Shown: positions 1 through 11,100 of the stretch, one piece after another | Numbering within the stretch: the stretch's first letter is position 1 | How the letters are laid out: each line of letters opens with the position of its first letter | DNA from: Dichetophora obliterata | Lineage: Eukaryota > Arthropoda > Insecta > Diptera > Sciomyzidae | Reading direction: 5' to 3' | DNA: 64,000 nt | Assembly: GCA_963920525.1 (NCBI GenBank) | Contig: OY986439.1 | Coordinates: 210,706,906-210,770,905 of the forward strand | Program-made: the position numbers and the translations under genes | The notes under the pieces: model-generated | Seen by the model: the letters and a program-made list of their open reading frames with translations, nothing else | Database searches by the model: none | What the model was told of the DNA's origin: nothing

Positions 1-488
1 TGGTCAAAAATAACAGTTATTTTGTGTCTTTTATTTTTTCGGTCAAAAATATCAGGCAATTTGAGTTTTTTTAAAGGCCACTTGAACGGCAAAAAAAAGT
101 TGTATGCAATTTAAATCGTCTCATCAACAAGCACATTTTGAGCTATAAAACTTTTTAGTTTTTAAAGTTTTTTATTCCTCCTTTGAAAAAATACAAATTG
201 CCTAATATTTTTGACCGAAAAAATAAAAGGCACAAAATAGTTGTTATTTTTTACCTACAAAATAAAAGTCAAGAGTAACAGTTATTTTTGCCCGAAAATA
301 TAAGAGGCAAAAAATAACAGTTAATTTTATTTTTTATAGTAACAGCCAAACATTTAAAAGGCATTTAATATTCGCAAAGCTGCTGCCATTACGATAATAA
401 TGGTATATTTAAAAAAGTCTTCCGGCCACTTTTTTGTTATGCCTTTTTCATCTGAAAATTGTAAAATAACAGTTATTTTCGGTCACTG
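1..488. mobile_element. hAT-like non-autonomous element, left end outside window
   Basis: The right end, read on the minus strand, begins CAGTGACCGAAAATAACAG. It agrees at nearly every base with the right terminus of the complete element at 22480-23605 (CAGGGACCGTAAATAACAG), and both are rich in runs of the type GGTCAAAAATAA / TTATTTTTTCGGTC. The first bases of the window (TGGTCAAAAATAACAG) look like internal copies of the same motif, so the left terminus lies upstream. No coding sequence was seen. Assignment to hAT rests on the sister copy, which has 8 bp flanking duplications. Confidence 0.5.
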
Positions 489-1150
489 GTAGAAAGTTAG
501 AAGCATTTACAATTTTTTTAATATTTTTTTAGCGTTTTTGCGACATAACTCCTAAACCATACATCATACAAGGACGATTTATACACCAAATGGTTTTTAA
601 TTACTCTAGATACAAAACGGCATCCTTGAAAAAATTTTAAAGAGCAGCTTTGAGAGGTTATTGGTGATTGGACAAAATGTTTGTAATTACTCTACATACA
701 AAACTGCATGCTTGGAAAAATTTTAAATTTTAAAAATTAGCTTTGTCGCCTAAATTGATTTTTTGTTTTGGTTTTTTCGCTATAAAATATATTATAGTAT
801 TAAGCTTATTTTCGGATATCGAATCCAGCCTCGTTTTCGACATATCGACGAAAAAAAATTATGATTCCGAATGAAGGTCTTTTTCACGCTAGCTCTGCTA
901 CGTCAAAAGCTAGATGCAACTAAAATTTTTTACTCCCGAAACAACTCCCAAAGCATTCATCATACAAGGCAGATTTATACACTAAAATGTTTGTAAATAC
1001 CCTGGATATAAAACTGCATCCTTGAAAACATTTTAAAAATTAGCATTTTTGCCTAAATCGAACTTTTTTGGTAGGTAATTTTTGGTGAATTTTTGTTTTT
1101 CACTATAAATCCAAACCATACATCGTTCAAAGATGAACACGTTATTTTTT
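489..1150. repeat. Approximately 400 bp tandem repeat, units 1 and 2
   Basis: Two successive stretches share the same word order: a tract near GCTCTGCTACGTCAAAAG, then ACAACTCC or ATAACTCCTAAACC, then CATCATACAAGG, then GATTTATACACCAAA, then AAAACTGCATCCTTGAAAA, then TTTTAAAAATTAGC. The starts are near 491 and 888. The sequence resumes at about 1551 after a SINE, with GCTAGCTCTGCTACTTCAAAAG again near 1610. This looks like a diverged satellite-type array with a SINE in its second unit. No ORF. Confidence 0.55.
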
Positions 1151-1154
1151 TAAA

Positions 1155-1541
1155 GATCAAAGAACCAAGGCATGCGCCTTATACAAGCAAGGGTTGGTTT
1201 TTGACCTGAAAGGAAAGGGATAGATTATTTAGAAGAATCGATTAGAACCATACGTGAATTATTGATTAGGCGAAACAACAGTGAAAGACAATTTGAATTG
1301 CTTTTAACTGCTGCTAGTGTTATGCCTTAACCTTGGCAATCATTTACAGCCCTTAGTTGTTCCTTTCCTTTAATTCCTCATTTTCCACAATTTAGCTGTG
1401 GATTTCCAGTTTTCCATAATTCGTAAAAGTAGGAAAGAATACAGAAAGTGAAAAGAACCATGCCCGAACCTGGATTCGAACCAGGGACCTGTGGGTTGAT
1501 AGTCTAGCTCACTCTCCACTAAACAACAAAGGCCGAAAAAT
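1155..1541 (-). mobile_element. tRNA-derived SINE family A, copy 1
   Basis: On the minus strand the copy starts near CGGCCTTT, followed by an A-box-like stretch (TTTAGTGGAGAG) and a B box (GGTTCGAATCC) at tRNA spacing. The head resembles an insect tRNA-Glu or tRNA-Asp gene. A tail of about 310 bp follows, ending near CATGCCTTGGTTCTTTGAT and a T-rich or A-rich run. The same head and tail occur at 28459-28840 (-) and 32098-32603 (+). The head does not fold into a good modern tRNA, so this is a SINE copy, not a tRNA gene. It interrupts the tandem repeat around it. Confidence 0.72.
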
Positions 1542-1550
1542 TTGAATTTT

Positions 1551-1690
1551 ATTATTGAATTCAGCTTATTTTATCGATATCACCCCAAAATAAAGGTGAT
1601 TGCCGCGCTAGCTCTGCTACTTCAAAAGTTATAAGCATTTACAGTTTTGTTGTTTAATATTTTTTTATGGTTTTTTCTTACCCATTGGTT
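1551..1690. repeat. Continuation of the approximately 400 bp tandem repeat after the SINE
   Basis: The word order CAGCTTATTTTATCGATATC, then GCGCTAGCTCTGCTAC, then CAAAAGTTATAAGCATTTAC matches the unit end near 805-900 and the unit start near 493-520. The SINE at 1155-1541 therefore lies inside the array. Confidence 0.5.
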
Positions 1691-3501
1691 TTAGACCATT
1701 GCCAAATGCAAATATAAAATAAAAATATTGATTTCTCAATTTTGATAATTTTACAAGAAATCATAGGCAAAAAATATGAACTTTTTCTCAAAATTTACTG
1801 AACATTAAAAATAATAGTACTTTGAAATTTTAAAATAAAACTCACACTCAAGAATTCAGGCTGGCCTTTCGGATTTGCAGAAAGGACACTCTGGAGAATT
1901 TGTTATTGGGAAAAGATATCTTGGTGCGTAGAGGGGGTATTAGAAATAAATATTCGAAACAATTTTCAAAATATTTCTGCAAATGATAAAATTCAAATGT
2001 AAAAAATTCAAAAAGAAATTAAATTTTCTAGATACAATTTTAATTGCGCTATCATTTTGACTCTGTCATTTACAAAAAGGCACTCAATTGCCACATACAG
2101 CGGCTCACTGTAGATGAGTGGGAAGATGATGAGGTTTTGTCTGCAGCCCCTAAAGGTATGCAAGCAAATAAATGAAGTGTTGAAATCAGATAATTTGCAA
2201 TAAACATAATTATGCACGCTGAGTCCGTGCTACAGATGGCGGCTTTGCAAGCTGAATATGATTTTTCAATTATGTCATTTCCGCTTATGAATATAACGGT
2301 ATCAATGGAGGCACACATCCAAGCAGCATGCACACATCAGGGTATGTCTGGGTTTTGGTGTGGGTGGCAACAGGATGCAGTGCGAGTTGATTGCGTTGTG
2401 TGTTCATTTGGCAGCAATCGTTAAAATTATATTGCAGCAATAAGTATTGCGTTTGTTGGTGTTGTTTTTGTCGACTGGTGACAATATCTCTCTCTCTGCC
2501 TTCTGTTTGTCAACACTTAATAGCGTGAGCATCACATAATTATAATGCATGCTTAATATTAAAATTTATATCAATGCGAGGGTTGCCACAGTTTGCAGCA
2601 TTATGCAATTCTACAATATCTGTGTATGTGCGCTGTGCAAATCAATGCATTGTTTAGTAGTGAGTGTTTTATTTGAGTGTCCTTTCGAAAAGGTGTCAGT
2701 GCAGAAATCATTGAGTTTTCAATGATATACAAAAGGGAATCAACTTTTTGAAAAGAAATGGGAAAATTAAGTATGGGCTTAGAAAACATGAACAAAAAAA
2801 TAAAAATAAAAATATAGCTAGAACTTTCTATCAAAATCAGTAGCTTAAATATTAAGCAACTTTCATCTTTTATTCAAATTAAGTTATTATTTCGTATATT
2901 TCCTTAATAAATTTAAAAAATTTCTATATAATATAAACAGTCGAACTTCCCAATCAATAGAGAAAATCACTTCATTACATAGAAACTTCATTATACAGAA
3001 ATTGTGATATTTTTCCATTTTTCTTTAATTAAATTTAAATTAGTACTTTGCAATAATACGAATTTGAATTCATACTTTGAAAATACGCACGAAATTAAAT
3101 TTATTGTGAAGAAGAAATATAGGTTTGTGTCTTTGCTAAGTTAGTGTCGGATTTATAAATAGACCTTTACGCCGTGTACTGAATTTACTGAAGTCCATGG
3201 AGATATTTGAAGTCACTTTTAACAACCCCAAAATTATCGCACAGGGTTATTAACAAAGTTCCACAAAATTAAGACTTTTTATTTTGGAACAGCTCAATTA
3301 ACGAAAATTGATCATATCTGCAAAGTTGTTTCTAATGAAACCCTATGCTAAGAAAAAAATATTCTCTGTGCATCAACTACTTTTCGTATTACATATTTAA
3401 AATGTTTTTAAATTTAAAAAAAAACAACAACAAAAAATGCTTGTTTGTCCATGGAACTGTTGTGCATTATGTGCTTTCAAAATAATCTAAACTTTATTAC
3501 T
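1691..3501. other. AT-rich non-coding stretch
   Basis: No gene is supported. The short reading frames here have no recognisable domain and lie in low-complexity DNA. A piece near 3110-3160 (GGTTTGTGTCTTTGCTAAG) is shared with 28337-28355, so part of it is dispersed-repeat debris. Confidence 0.5.
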
Positions 3502-4619
3502 CATGAATTAAGATTGTGAGCTTTAGATCAAGTGAGTTTTCAAGAAGGCAACAACAACAACAACAACAACTCTGTATAGAGTCAATCACTTAGCTGACTA
3601 GACAGTCTGTTTCGGAAATCGCTACATATTCCTCGTCAGTAGTCTTTGAGTGAATAAGCTGTGATCAACTCACTGTTTAAACCAGCATATGAATGTACAG
3701 ATCCTCTAATTCATTCTTATGAATTGTATGGCTGCTAATCATATGACACTTCAAAGCAGGAGGCCATTTTAGATCACCGCCATCAACTCTATCAAGGGTT
3801 GCCATCTGTTCTAGTTGCTTCTTCATTTATTTCAATATTCATTGGTGTTCGATTGTTTGTCGAAATGCACCATAGAAATGAAACGAGTTTTTGCTTCGCC
3901 AGAAGCTAGTGTTCTAACTGAAAGGTGGCTATTTTCACTACCAAATGTTCAATTACACATGACTTTGACCGAAAAATCGATCAATTATTAGATTTATTTA
4001 ATTAATTTGACATTAATTAAACTTATTTGGCCGTGCTCTGCCATAGTTAAGTTAATTAATTTTTATGATCTATTGAATAATTACATGAATTAAGATTGTG
4101 AGCTTTAGATCAAGTGAGTTTTCAAGAAGGCAACAACAACAACAACAACAACTCTGCCACCTTTCAGTTAGAACACTAGCTTCTGGCGAAGCAAAAACTC
4201 GTTTCATTTCTATGGTGCATTTCGACAAACAATCGAACACCAATGAATATTGAAATAAATGAAGAAGCAACTAGAACAGATGGCAACCCTTGATAGAGTT
4301 GATGGCGGTGATCTAAAATGGCCTCCTGCTTTGAAGTGTCATATGATTAGCAGCCATACAATTCATAAGAATGAATTAGAGGATCTGTACATTCATATGC
4401 TGGTTTAAACAGTGAGTTGATCACAGCTTAATCACTCAAAGACTACTGATGAGGAATATGTAGCGATTTCCGAAACAGACTGTCTAGTCAGCTAAGTGAT
4501 TGACTCTATACAGAGTTGTTGTTGTTGTTGTTGTTGTTGCCTTCTTGAAAACTCACTTGATCTAAAGCTCACAATCTTATTTCATGTAATTATTCAATAG
4601 ATCATAAAAATTAATTAAC
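3502..4619. mobile_element. Head-to-head pair of a 570 bp inverted-repeat element with (CAA)n near its ends
   Basis: A complete copy spans about 4050-4619. Its terminal inverted repeats of about 105 bp begin GTTAATTAATTTTTATGATC and include AGATTGTGAGCTTTAGATC and a (CAA)n or (GTT)n tract. A second, inverted copy (3502-3928) lacks the outermost 33 bases or so. The arms 3502-3928 and 4157-4586 are almost perfectly complementary over more than 420 bp. The whole structure is flanked by TTTATTACTCATG at 3493-3505 and 4621-4633, consistent with a target duplication of 9-13 bp. No transposase is encoded. A third, rearranged copy lies at 34970-35495. Confidence 0.75.
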
Positions 4620-4633
4620 TTTTATTACTCATG

Positions 4634-6457
4634 TTTGTTAAAAAAAAAAAAAACAAAACAACTCATCGAGAAACTTTCTCTTCCAACACAATACAGCATA
4701 TTAAATTTCATATCCTCATGCTCCCATACTATTATTCAAGTCAATACATTATCATAAAAACGTATCAGCAAATTTTCGAAAATTTATTTTTATTGCCGTA
4801 TTGTGCATCAACTATTCACAATTATTTCCACATAAATTGAAAAATGTAATAAAATATATTTCACTGATAATTTGCATAAATTTCGACATAACTTCCGAGC
4901 GCCACAGACAAAGTTAAGGAGGAGACTGACAGTAGCGAAGCAGCCAGTGTAGCCAAGGTGAAAATTGCGTGCGCCGAGGTGGGGCTGGCTGCCATACATT
5001 CAACCTAACCAGCGGAACACCAACACCAATACCAATGCACTGCATGCTACATGAATGAAAATTTGGCTGCAGCATCAGCAGCAGCAACATTAAAATTTTA
5101 TTTTAATGTCATCGAGCGCTGATTTACAACACTGCTAGCAAATGGGAGCGCACAGAGAAGTGCCCATTACGCTGGCTGGGTGCAAAACTGGGTGGGTGGC
5201 AGCGTAAACTTGCACAAAGTAACTTCTTAGACAGTCGTTTGTATGGCGTCTTCACATTGTTTGCAATTTTCCAAAATATAATTTTAATAATATTTTATTG
5301 CTTTCGAGTGGTAATAAGCAGCAGCCAAATGGCAGCATCTCAATACAATGCTGCCAAGTAACTGGCTGACAGACAGACAGAGACTGGCTGGAGGAGCGAG
5401 TTGGAATGCAATAACAATTTAAAACGGTAAATTAGACAGCAACAGTAGAATGGTAATAAAATAAAAATAAAGATGGCAACAAATAACGAGATATCAATAG
5501 AATAAATAAATGTGGAGCAGCAGAAAAACGCAGATGTAATCAGACATAGAAATATTGCTGAAACCAAGTTTAATTACCGCCAATTACTTATTGTTGTTGT
5601 GGTTCTATTTGATGGCATCGTTGTTGTTGTTGTTGCTGTTTACTTTGGTATATATTGTTACCATGCCAACCTGAGTAGCGGTAATCATTGTTACATCTTT
5701 CCTTTTGCCGTAGAAGACATTCATGACAACGTACCGGAAACGGATGCTGGCGCTGCAGCCATAGAATTTAATTTCTTTATTTAAAAGCCAAGGTTGCGCG
5801 CTTCATCGAACATTAATCACATTATTATTTTCATTATTATGATTATTATTATTGAATGTGAAAAATGCATAAAAAATGTATATAAGAACTCTGAGCATTC
5901 TCAACAGAAGTGTAGTATATTTTTAGGCAGGATAACAAAAAATAGATAACAGGGTGTAATAGTGAAAATAAACTTGAGCGCACACTGGTCAAAAAAAGGT
6001 ATTTTTGAAAAAAAAATATGTAACTTTGAAACCAGTTGAGATTTTAATAATATTTGTTTTTAATGCTTAAAATTTAGACGTCTGTTGAATTTTGATTTTG
6101 ACGTTACGTCACACAGTGCCTTGTTCTATTGACAAAAATAAAAATTGTTATGACTCGAAACCTAACAATATTGGTATTAATCGACAGTTAATTGAATAGA
6201 TAAGACAAAATATTTAGAGAAAAGACTCAGTTTTGGCTACGCTGTGACACTGATTTGAGATATTTTTTTAAATAATCATGTTTTCTTACATTAGTTTTGG
6301 GTTCTTTTAAACAAATAATTGTCAAAAATTTGTGTTTTGACTAAACTGAGCCGAGTAAATTATTTTATTATAAAAAATATTCGAGTAAGTAAATAGAATT
6401 CAGAATTCTTAGAAAATTTAAAATTTGACATATATTTTAGTGATTTTAATATATGAT
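4634..6457. other. Unique-looking non-coding DNA
   Basis: No gene is supported. The stretch 4900-5800 is less AT-biased, with CAGCAGCAG-type and GTT-type triplet tracts typical of fly intergenic or intronic DNA. The frames of 75-90 codons at 5340-5784 translate triplet repeats into valine or cysteine runs and look spurious. Confidence 0.5.
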
Positions 6458-6945
6458 AAGGGCCCCTCAAACGATACTACATGTCCATCCGACCTGTCAA
6501 GTCATCACACATGTAGTATCGTTCGTGTGCAAAAAATCAAGGCGGATGGACATGTCCGATGGAAGACAAAAATTTTTGACTTTTTGCTAAGTACGCCCGA
6601 CATGTAGTTCCGTTTGCGTGCGTGGCCATCCAACTTAGTACATTTTGCCATTTGTTGAAAATTTTTGAAAGGAGCACATCTCGCGGCAAAACTGCCGAAC
6701 GTAACAAATGTTATATTTTGACGCGAATTTTTTTTATCTAAAATCGTGATGGCTTGGAATATTTAAAGCAAAAAAAAAAAAAACAGAAAAATAAAAATAA
6801 ATGTTCAAAACAATTAATATTAATATTTTTAATTGATGTTAACTCTTCGGCAGCTAAAAAATAATGAAGTCCATCCGAAAAAAGTTCCGCTACCTTATCG
6901 AACTACATGTACATCCGACATGTAGTATCGTTTGAGGGTCCCTAT
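6458..6945. mobile_element. MITE with GGNCCCTCAAACGATACTAC termini
   Basis: The left end reads AGGGCCCCTCAAACGATAC and the right end, reversed, reads TAGGGACCCTCAAACGATAC. The inverted repeat continues through TACATGT, and the motif CATGTAGTATCGTT recurs internally near 6509. Length is about 488 bp with no coding capacity. I could not settle the target duplication or the superfamily. The right end directly abuts a retrotransposon tail. Confidence 0.65.
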
Positions 6946-7036
6946 AGGTTAGGTTAAGGTGGCAGCTGTTCTATAAACCAGCCCACTTAGACCATACTAT
7001 TGGTCCGTTGTGATACCACAGAATGGAAGAAGGGAG
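6946..7036 (-). mobile_element. 3' tail of a non-LTR retrotransposon with CCTAA repeats
   Basis: Read on the minus strand, this is GTGGTATCACAACGGACC, then TGGTCTAAGTGGGC, then CAGCTGCC and CTTAACCTAACCTA. The same order of words ends the larger retrotransposon at 58918-59027 (GCGGTATCACAATGGACC, TTGGTCTAAGTC, CGGCTGCC, CCTAACCTAACCTAA). It is therefore a severely 5'-truncated copy of the same or a sister family. Confidence 0.65.
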
Positions 7037-7285
7037 TAATCAAGTGAAACTTTTGTGTAGGATGTTCTTAATGTGGCAGAAAGCTGTAGAAACATGTGAT
7101 ATTAATTCTGAAGCAAGTGTTATGTCTTGACCTCAGACAAATCAAGTTACTAAGAATGTATTATCGCAAGAAAAATTTTAGAAATTGAAAAAAATTCCAT
7201 GAGAAATTAAGTGCCGTTTTTTAAAGAACTTTTACTACTTCGTCCTACAAATGTATTTTTTTGTTTAAAAAAATGCTTGAAATGA

Positions 7286-7580
7286 AAAATTTACATACAA
7301 AATCATGTAGGTAAATTAATATAGGTCCTAGGGAGGAACCCCTCAGGTCTAACTTATTTCGACCATTTTCAGTAAACATCTACCATTTTGCCGAATTTTC
7401 GTTAAGATCGGTCCGTTCGTTCAGATCGGCCTCCCAAACAAAATCAAGTAAAAAATTAATATATTGTAGATCCAAGGAAAGTAGCCTAGGGTCTAACCGA
7501 TTTCGACCATTTTAAGTATATACTTATAACTCTATTTGAATACCGTTTTTGTTAAGATCGGCCAACCTTTGTATGTACCA
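7286..7580. repeat. Dispersed tandem module, two units
   Basis: Two diverged copies of a unit of about 150 bp follow the order AAAATCAAGTAAA, AATATAGGTCCAAGGGAGG, CCCCTAGGGTCTAACCGATT, TCGACCATTTT, GTTAAGATCGGCCAACC. Three further units occur in the same orientation at 13209-13590. It is non-coding. Confidence 0.6.
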
Positions 7581-8659
7581 GAGATTTCCATGAGACCATT
7601 CGTCAGTTTTTGCCACTCGAATAACAATCGTCGTCAGCCGTAATCGCACACAAGAAAAAAAATGCATATATACCGCTCGAGTTCGTAAACAGTGATTGCT
7701 GCAAAACACACTTTGTCACGATTGCGAATTGATGCAAAGGCAGCTTCCAGACCACGAGTTCATTCGGATGCTTCGCTTAAAGCTCGAGTGTCAGCTGCTG
7801 CATGAATTTTTGTTGTTTCCATACTTCTCTGACCTTCTCTAGCAGCGCGTTCTTCTTTGTGCTGTTTGTTCCTTTTAGTTTATTGTTTTCTTTTCTCTAC
7901 TGTGGAGCAATTAGTATTGCCAGTAGCAAGTTTTATGACAGTAAATTTTTAAAGTAACCTGAGCTAAAATTTGCATGAAAGTTAATCTTGAAAGCGACCT
8001 AAATTAGTAAACAAACTATTATTGAAAGTTTGTCGGTAAAATAACAGCAATATCTTGCTTTCAATGAACATTCTTTATCCCTTCAAGACAAGAGTTACCA
8101 AAGCTCCAACACAATTAAAAAGTGTTTAATGAAAACCAACACAAACTTGTCATTAATTTGTTTTTTTTTTATGAATGTGAAAAAGTGCAGGTTTAGCAAA
8201 TGTCACGAGCTGAGCTAAGTTGTGTAAGTTAGAAAGAGATCCTTCTGACAACTGTTGTAAAGAAGCGACGTGTGCTGCAAAGTTTTATTAAACAATTTTA
8301 TAGAAAAAGCCCAGAAAAATGAGTATTCAACCCAAATGTATGGAGTTTATTAAAACGAGCAGGTATTTATTAATAAAACAAATTTTGTACAACTGTTAAC
8401 TTGTCAAAGAATGGCTAAACTTTTAGGTTATGTTGTGTAGTCGAGCTGATAAAAACACTTCAGTCTTTAATTTGGATTCATTTAATTAAATACCTCTAAT
8501 TTCGGGTGTAAGAACTGCGAAATTTCTATAAGAACTTGGTGCCAGAATATGTTTATAAAAGTCCAAAAAAGGCGTACAATATGATTTGATCAAAATTATA
8601 GGTGCCTGTGTTATTTATCTAAAGCTGCGAATATGGACAATTTAAAATTATTATCAGGC
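7581..8659. other. Non-coding stretch before the Harbinger element
   Basis: I see no gene, RNA or repeat boundary here that I can support. The flanks of the tandem module at 7286-7580 end near 7600. Confidence 0.4.
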
Positions 8660-8867
8660 ATGTGCTGCATTTCACTTTCGCACGAAATTAAATGTGAAAC
8701 CGAAATACCTTGTGCTGTAATCCGCATTCCATTTAACTTTTTCGAACTTGTCAAACCGTTCGATTTGACATGTGCCAGAAATCGATTTTAACGATTTCGC
8801 GCCGTTTTTAATTCGATCAGCTGCTTTCTGATGAATTGAATTCACTTGCAGCGAAAAACTTGACAAA

Positions 8868-9827
8868 ATGTAAGTTAATTGTTATTTAACTAAAATTTCG
8901 TTCTGATCTATATATTTTTATTGAAATTAATGTTCAATTTTATTTATTGAAGGGGGAAACACAAAAATCTTCGACAAGATGAAACTATCGTGAGTTTTAT
9001 GCGTGAGCATCAAGACCTGGCCAAAAATTTTTTCAAGGGCGACCGGACTATTGCAGAGTCTTTGTGGGCAGAACTGGCTAAGAAGCTCAATAGTGAGGGA
9101 CCACCACAAAAAGATGTTAGCGGTTGGAAAAAAGTAAGTGCTTCGTATTGCGATGTAGTATACATTTCTTATTTTTCAATTGGAAATTGTGGCATAGGTT
9201 TTTTCCGATTAGAAAGGCAACATCCGCAAAAAATTGGCATCTAATAAACGTGAAGGAAGAGCAACTGGAGGAGGACCATTTAATTGCCATGTAATTTCGC
9301 CAATAGAGGAAGAACTGGCAATTATTTGTGGGATGTACACCTCAGTCGAAGGAATAGCAAATAGCACATCGTTTGCTGTATCTAATGACCAAGGAGAAAA
9401 CAGTTCTAAAGAAGTCGCCGATGACCAAATTGAGGACGTAGCAGAACCGGTAGAGGTAAACCCAACTGCTAGCAAGCCGCAGAGAAAGCGTGCAGACACA
9501 TTTCAGGAGTGCTTAAAAACACAAATGTCTATGGAAGCAGCATCTGTAGCAAGCATTTCAAAGACGTTGAAGCAGGCCATTGTATGCACAAAGGAGAGCA
9601 TAAAAATACAAAAGGAGAACCGAAATAACCTCAGAAAAGTGTATAAATCAATTGATACATTGAACGGCCATTTTTCGGAGCAAAACTCTCTTCTAGCCCA
9701 ACAAAATAAAGACCGCAAAAGACATTATGCGGCATTGCAAGAGTTAACAATCGTGAAGAACGATATTAAAAAAAAATTGCTTGAAATAGAACAACTGAAA
9801 TTCGCCGTAATGGAAGGAAAAAAATAA
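8868..9827 (+). pseudogene. Harbinger Myb/MADF-like DNA-binding protein, one in-frame stop
   Basis: I read three exons. The AT of the start codon is at 8868-8869, followed by a GTAAGT intron ending in AG at 8952. Exon 2 is 8953-9133 (from GKHKNLRQDET to GWKK). A 64 bp GTAAGT..AG intron follows (9134-9197), then exon 3 (9198-9827). The spliced N-terminal part matches the trihelix/MADF pattern of Harbinger accessory proteins: an aromatic- and charge-rich helix with LWAELAKKLN, GPPQKDVSGWKK, then NIRKKLASNKR and the hallmark ATGGGPF. The C-terminal half is charged and probably coiled-coil (KQAIVCTKESIKIQKENR.., EIEQLKFAVMEGKK). In this family the protein helps the nuclease bind the transposon ends and enter the nucleus. 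The only lesion seen is TAG at 9210-9212, where relatives usually have leucine. The first exon rests on splice logic alone. Confidence 0.75.
9134..9197 (+). other. Predicted 64 bp intron in the Harbinger DNA-binding gene
   Basis: It starts GTAAGTGC and ends GGCATAG. Removing it joins GWKK to VFSD and NIRKKL in frame, as expected for the family. Short introns of this size are usual in flies. Confidence 0.65.
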
Positions 9828-9972
9828 GATCTCAATTGCAATACGTTACGTGTTTTTTCGATACAAAATGAAGAGGCTAATTATTTAATATAATAACATG
9901 ACTGTGAATAAAATTTTATTTATTTTTATCATACATTATTTTTTTTAAATGCTTTAAATAAAGTTATTTTGC

Positions 9973-11087
9973 TTATATTATTCGCATTAAGTTATTTGCA
10001 ATTTGATCTCTAATGTTTTGGCCAATAGCATATAAATCGGAGTTTTCATCGGACAGTTCCTCGTCAAACAAATTGTTTTCTTCTTCTTCTTCTTCTGGAA
10101 AATCTTCCAACTTATAATATCTGCATATATTATGCAGTGCGCTACATATATTAATAATTTTTACCACTTTATGTGGAGCATATGGCAAAACGGTATACAA
10201 GCACCTAAACCGACCCTTTCGACGATATTACGCGCTTTAGAGTGTTTCTGGTTAAAAAGATGTTGTCTAGTTCCTGCACTTGGATTCCTATACGGTGTTA
10301 ATAAAAAAGCCTCTAATCCATACCCAGAATCGCCCAATAGCCAAGAACCACGTTCACCACTTTCATATGCCGATAAGAAAAACTCTCTTGCTCGACTCAT
10401 ATTAAAAATAAAAGAGTCATGACTCGATCCAGGGTGACAAGCATCGATACTTCTTATGTTCATGTTGTAGTCGCAAATCTGTGAAATATTGTTGTTGTTG
10501 GGTCTGAAATGCACTATTGTTATGAACTTACAATCAAAGCGTTTATACTGAAACATCCTTTTCTGTTAAAGTAGAGGTGTTCATTCAATTGCGGTTTGTT
10601 TAATTTAATGTGTGTCCCATCAATGCAGCCAATAACTCCCGGAATTTGGAATTTTTCAGAAAAACTCAGCTTAGATCTGCAGCATTCATCAGGGCTCATT
10701 CTTAAGTTTATCCACTCTGGGCACAGCACTTTTTCAAGGACAGGTAGCATTTTGCATAAAATTTTGCAAATGGTGGTTCTTTCGAGAGCAATGTCCAAAT
10801 CCTTTCCAATTGGTATCCGCCTTCTCCAAAGAACCGAAGTGCTGCAGCCAGTTGGAGCGTCAAAGGAATCGAAGTCTCCTTCACCAAGGGCTCTATTTTC
10901 ATCAGAATGTACTGAAAGGCTTCTTTATTGATGCGGTAGAAGGCGATGAATCTACAAAATATTAATATTTGCTATTGGACGATAACTTCGCTATGTACAC
11001 AATACTTACGCTGAATCTGGAACTTCAAATGGGTTGGAATGATCCCTGAGCATACGCCTCTTAAATTTTTCTTTCTTTTTCCGCTGA
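9973..11087 (-). pseudogene. HARBI1-like Harbinger nuclease, frameshifted and internally deleted
   Basis: This is the DDE nuclease that would cut the transposon ends. On minus, an N-terminal exon (FKRRMLRDHSNPFEVPDS, to 11010) is followed by an intron (11009-10952) and then FIAFYRINKEAFQYIL and LQLAAALRFFGEGGYQ. A frameshift follows (GYQLERI goes out of frame; MDIALERTTICKIL is in the next frame). IPGVIGCIDGTHIKL gives the first catalytic Asp. A 53 bp intron (10531-10479) separates FSINALI from ICDYNMN. SWLLGDSGYGLE supplies the second Asp and KARNIVERV the Glu. Just after ERV, about ten residues are missing and the frame shifts, then RCLYTVLPYAPHKVVKI and ALHNICRYYK resume. The acidic tail is encoded by a TTC run. 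All three catalytic residues survive, but there are at least two frame breaks, so it is not functional as it stands. Confidence 0.85.
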
Positions 11088-11100
11088 TCTTATGTTTAAT

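Larger units (their letters stand above)
8660..11100. mobile_element. Decayed PIF/Harbinger DNA transposon
   Basis: The element carries the two genes that define this superfamily, converging on each other: a Myb/SANT- or MADF-like DNA-binding protein on plus (8868-9827) and a HARBI1-type DDE nuclease on minus (9973-11087). The 3' ends are about 145 bp apart. A candidate left end lies near GGCATGTGCTGCATTTCAC at 8657, but I found no matching inverted copy to the right, so the right end may be lost and the limits are approximate. Both genes are broken. Confidence 0.8.

Noticed and set aside
5512..5784. 90-codon membrane-like protein
   Set aside because: The apparent membrane segment is poly-Val encoded by GTT triplet repeats. 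There is no supporting context.
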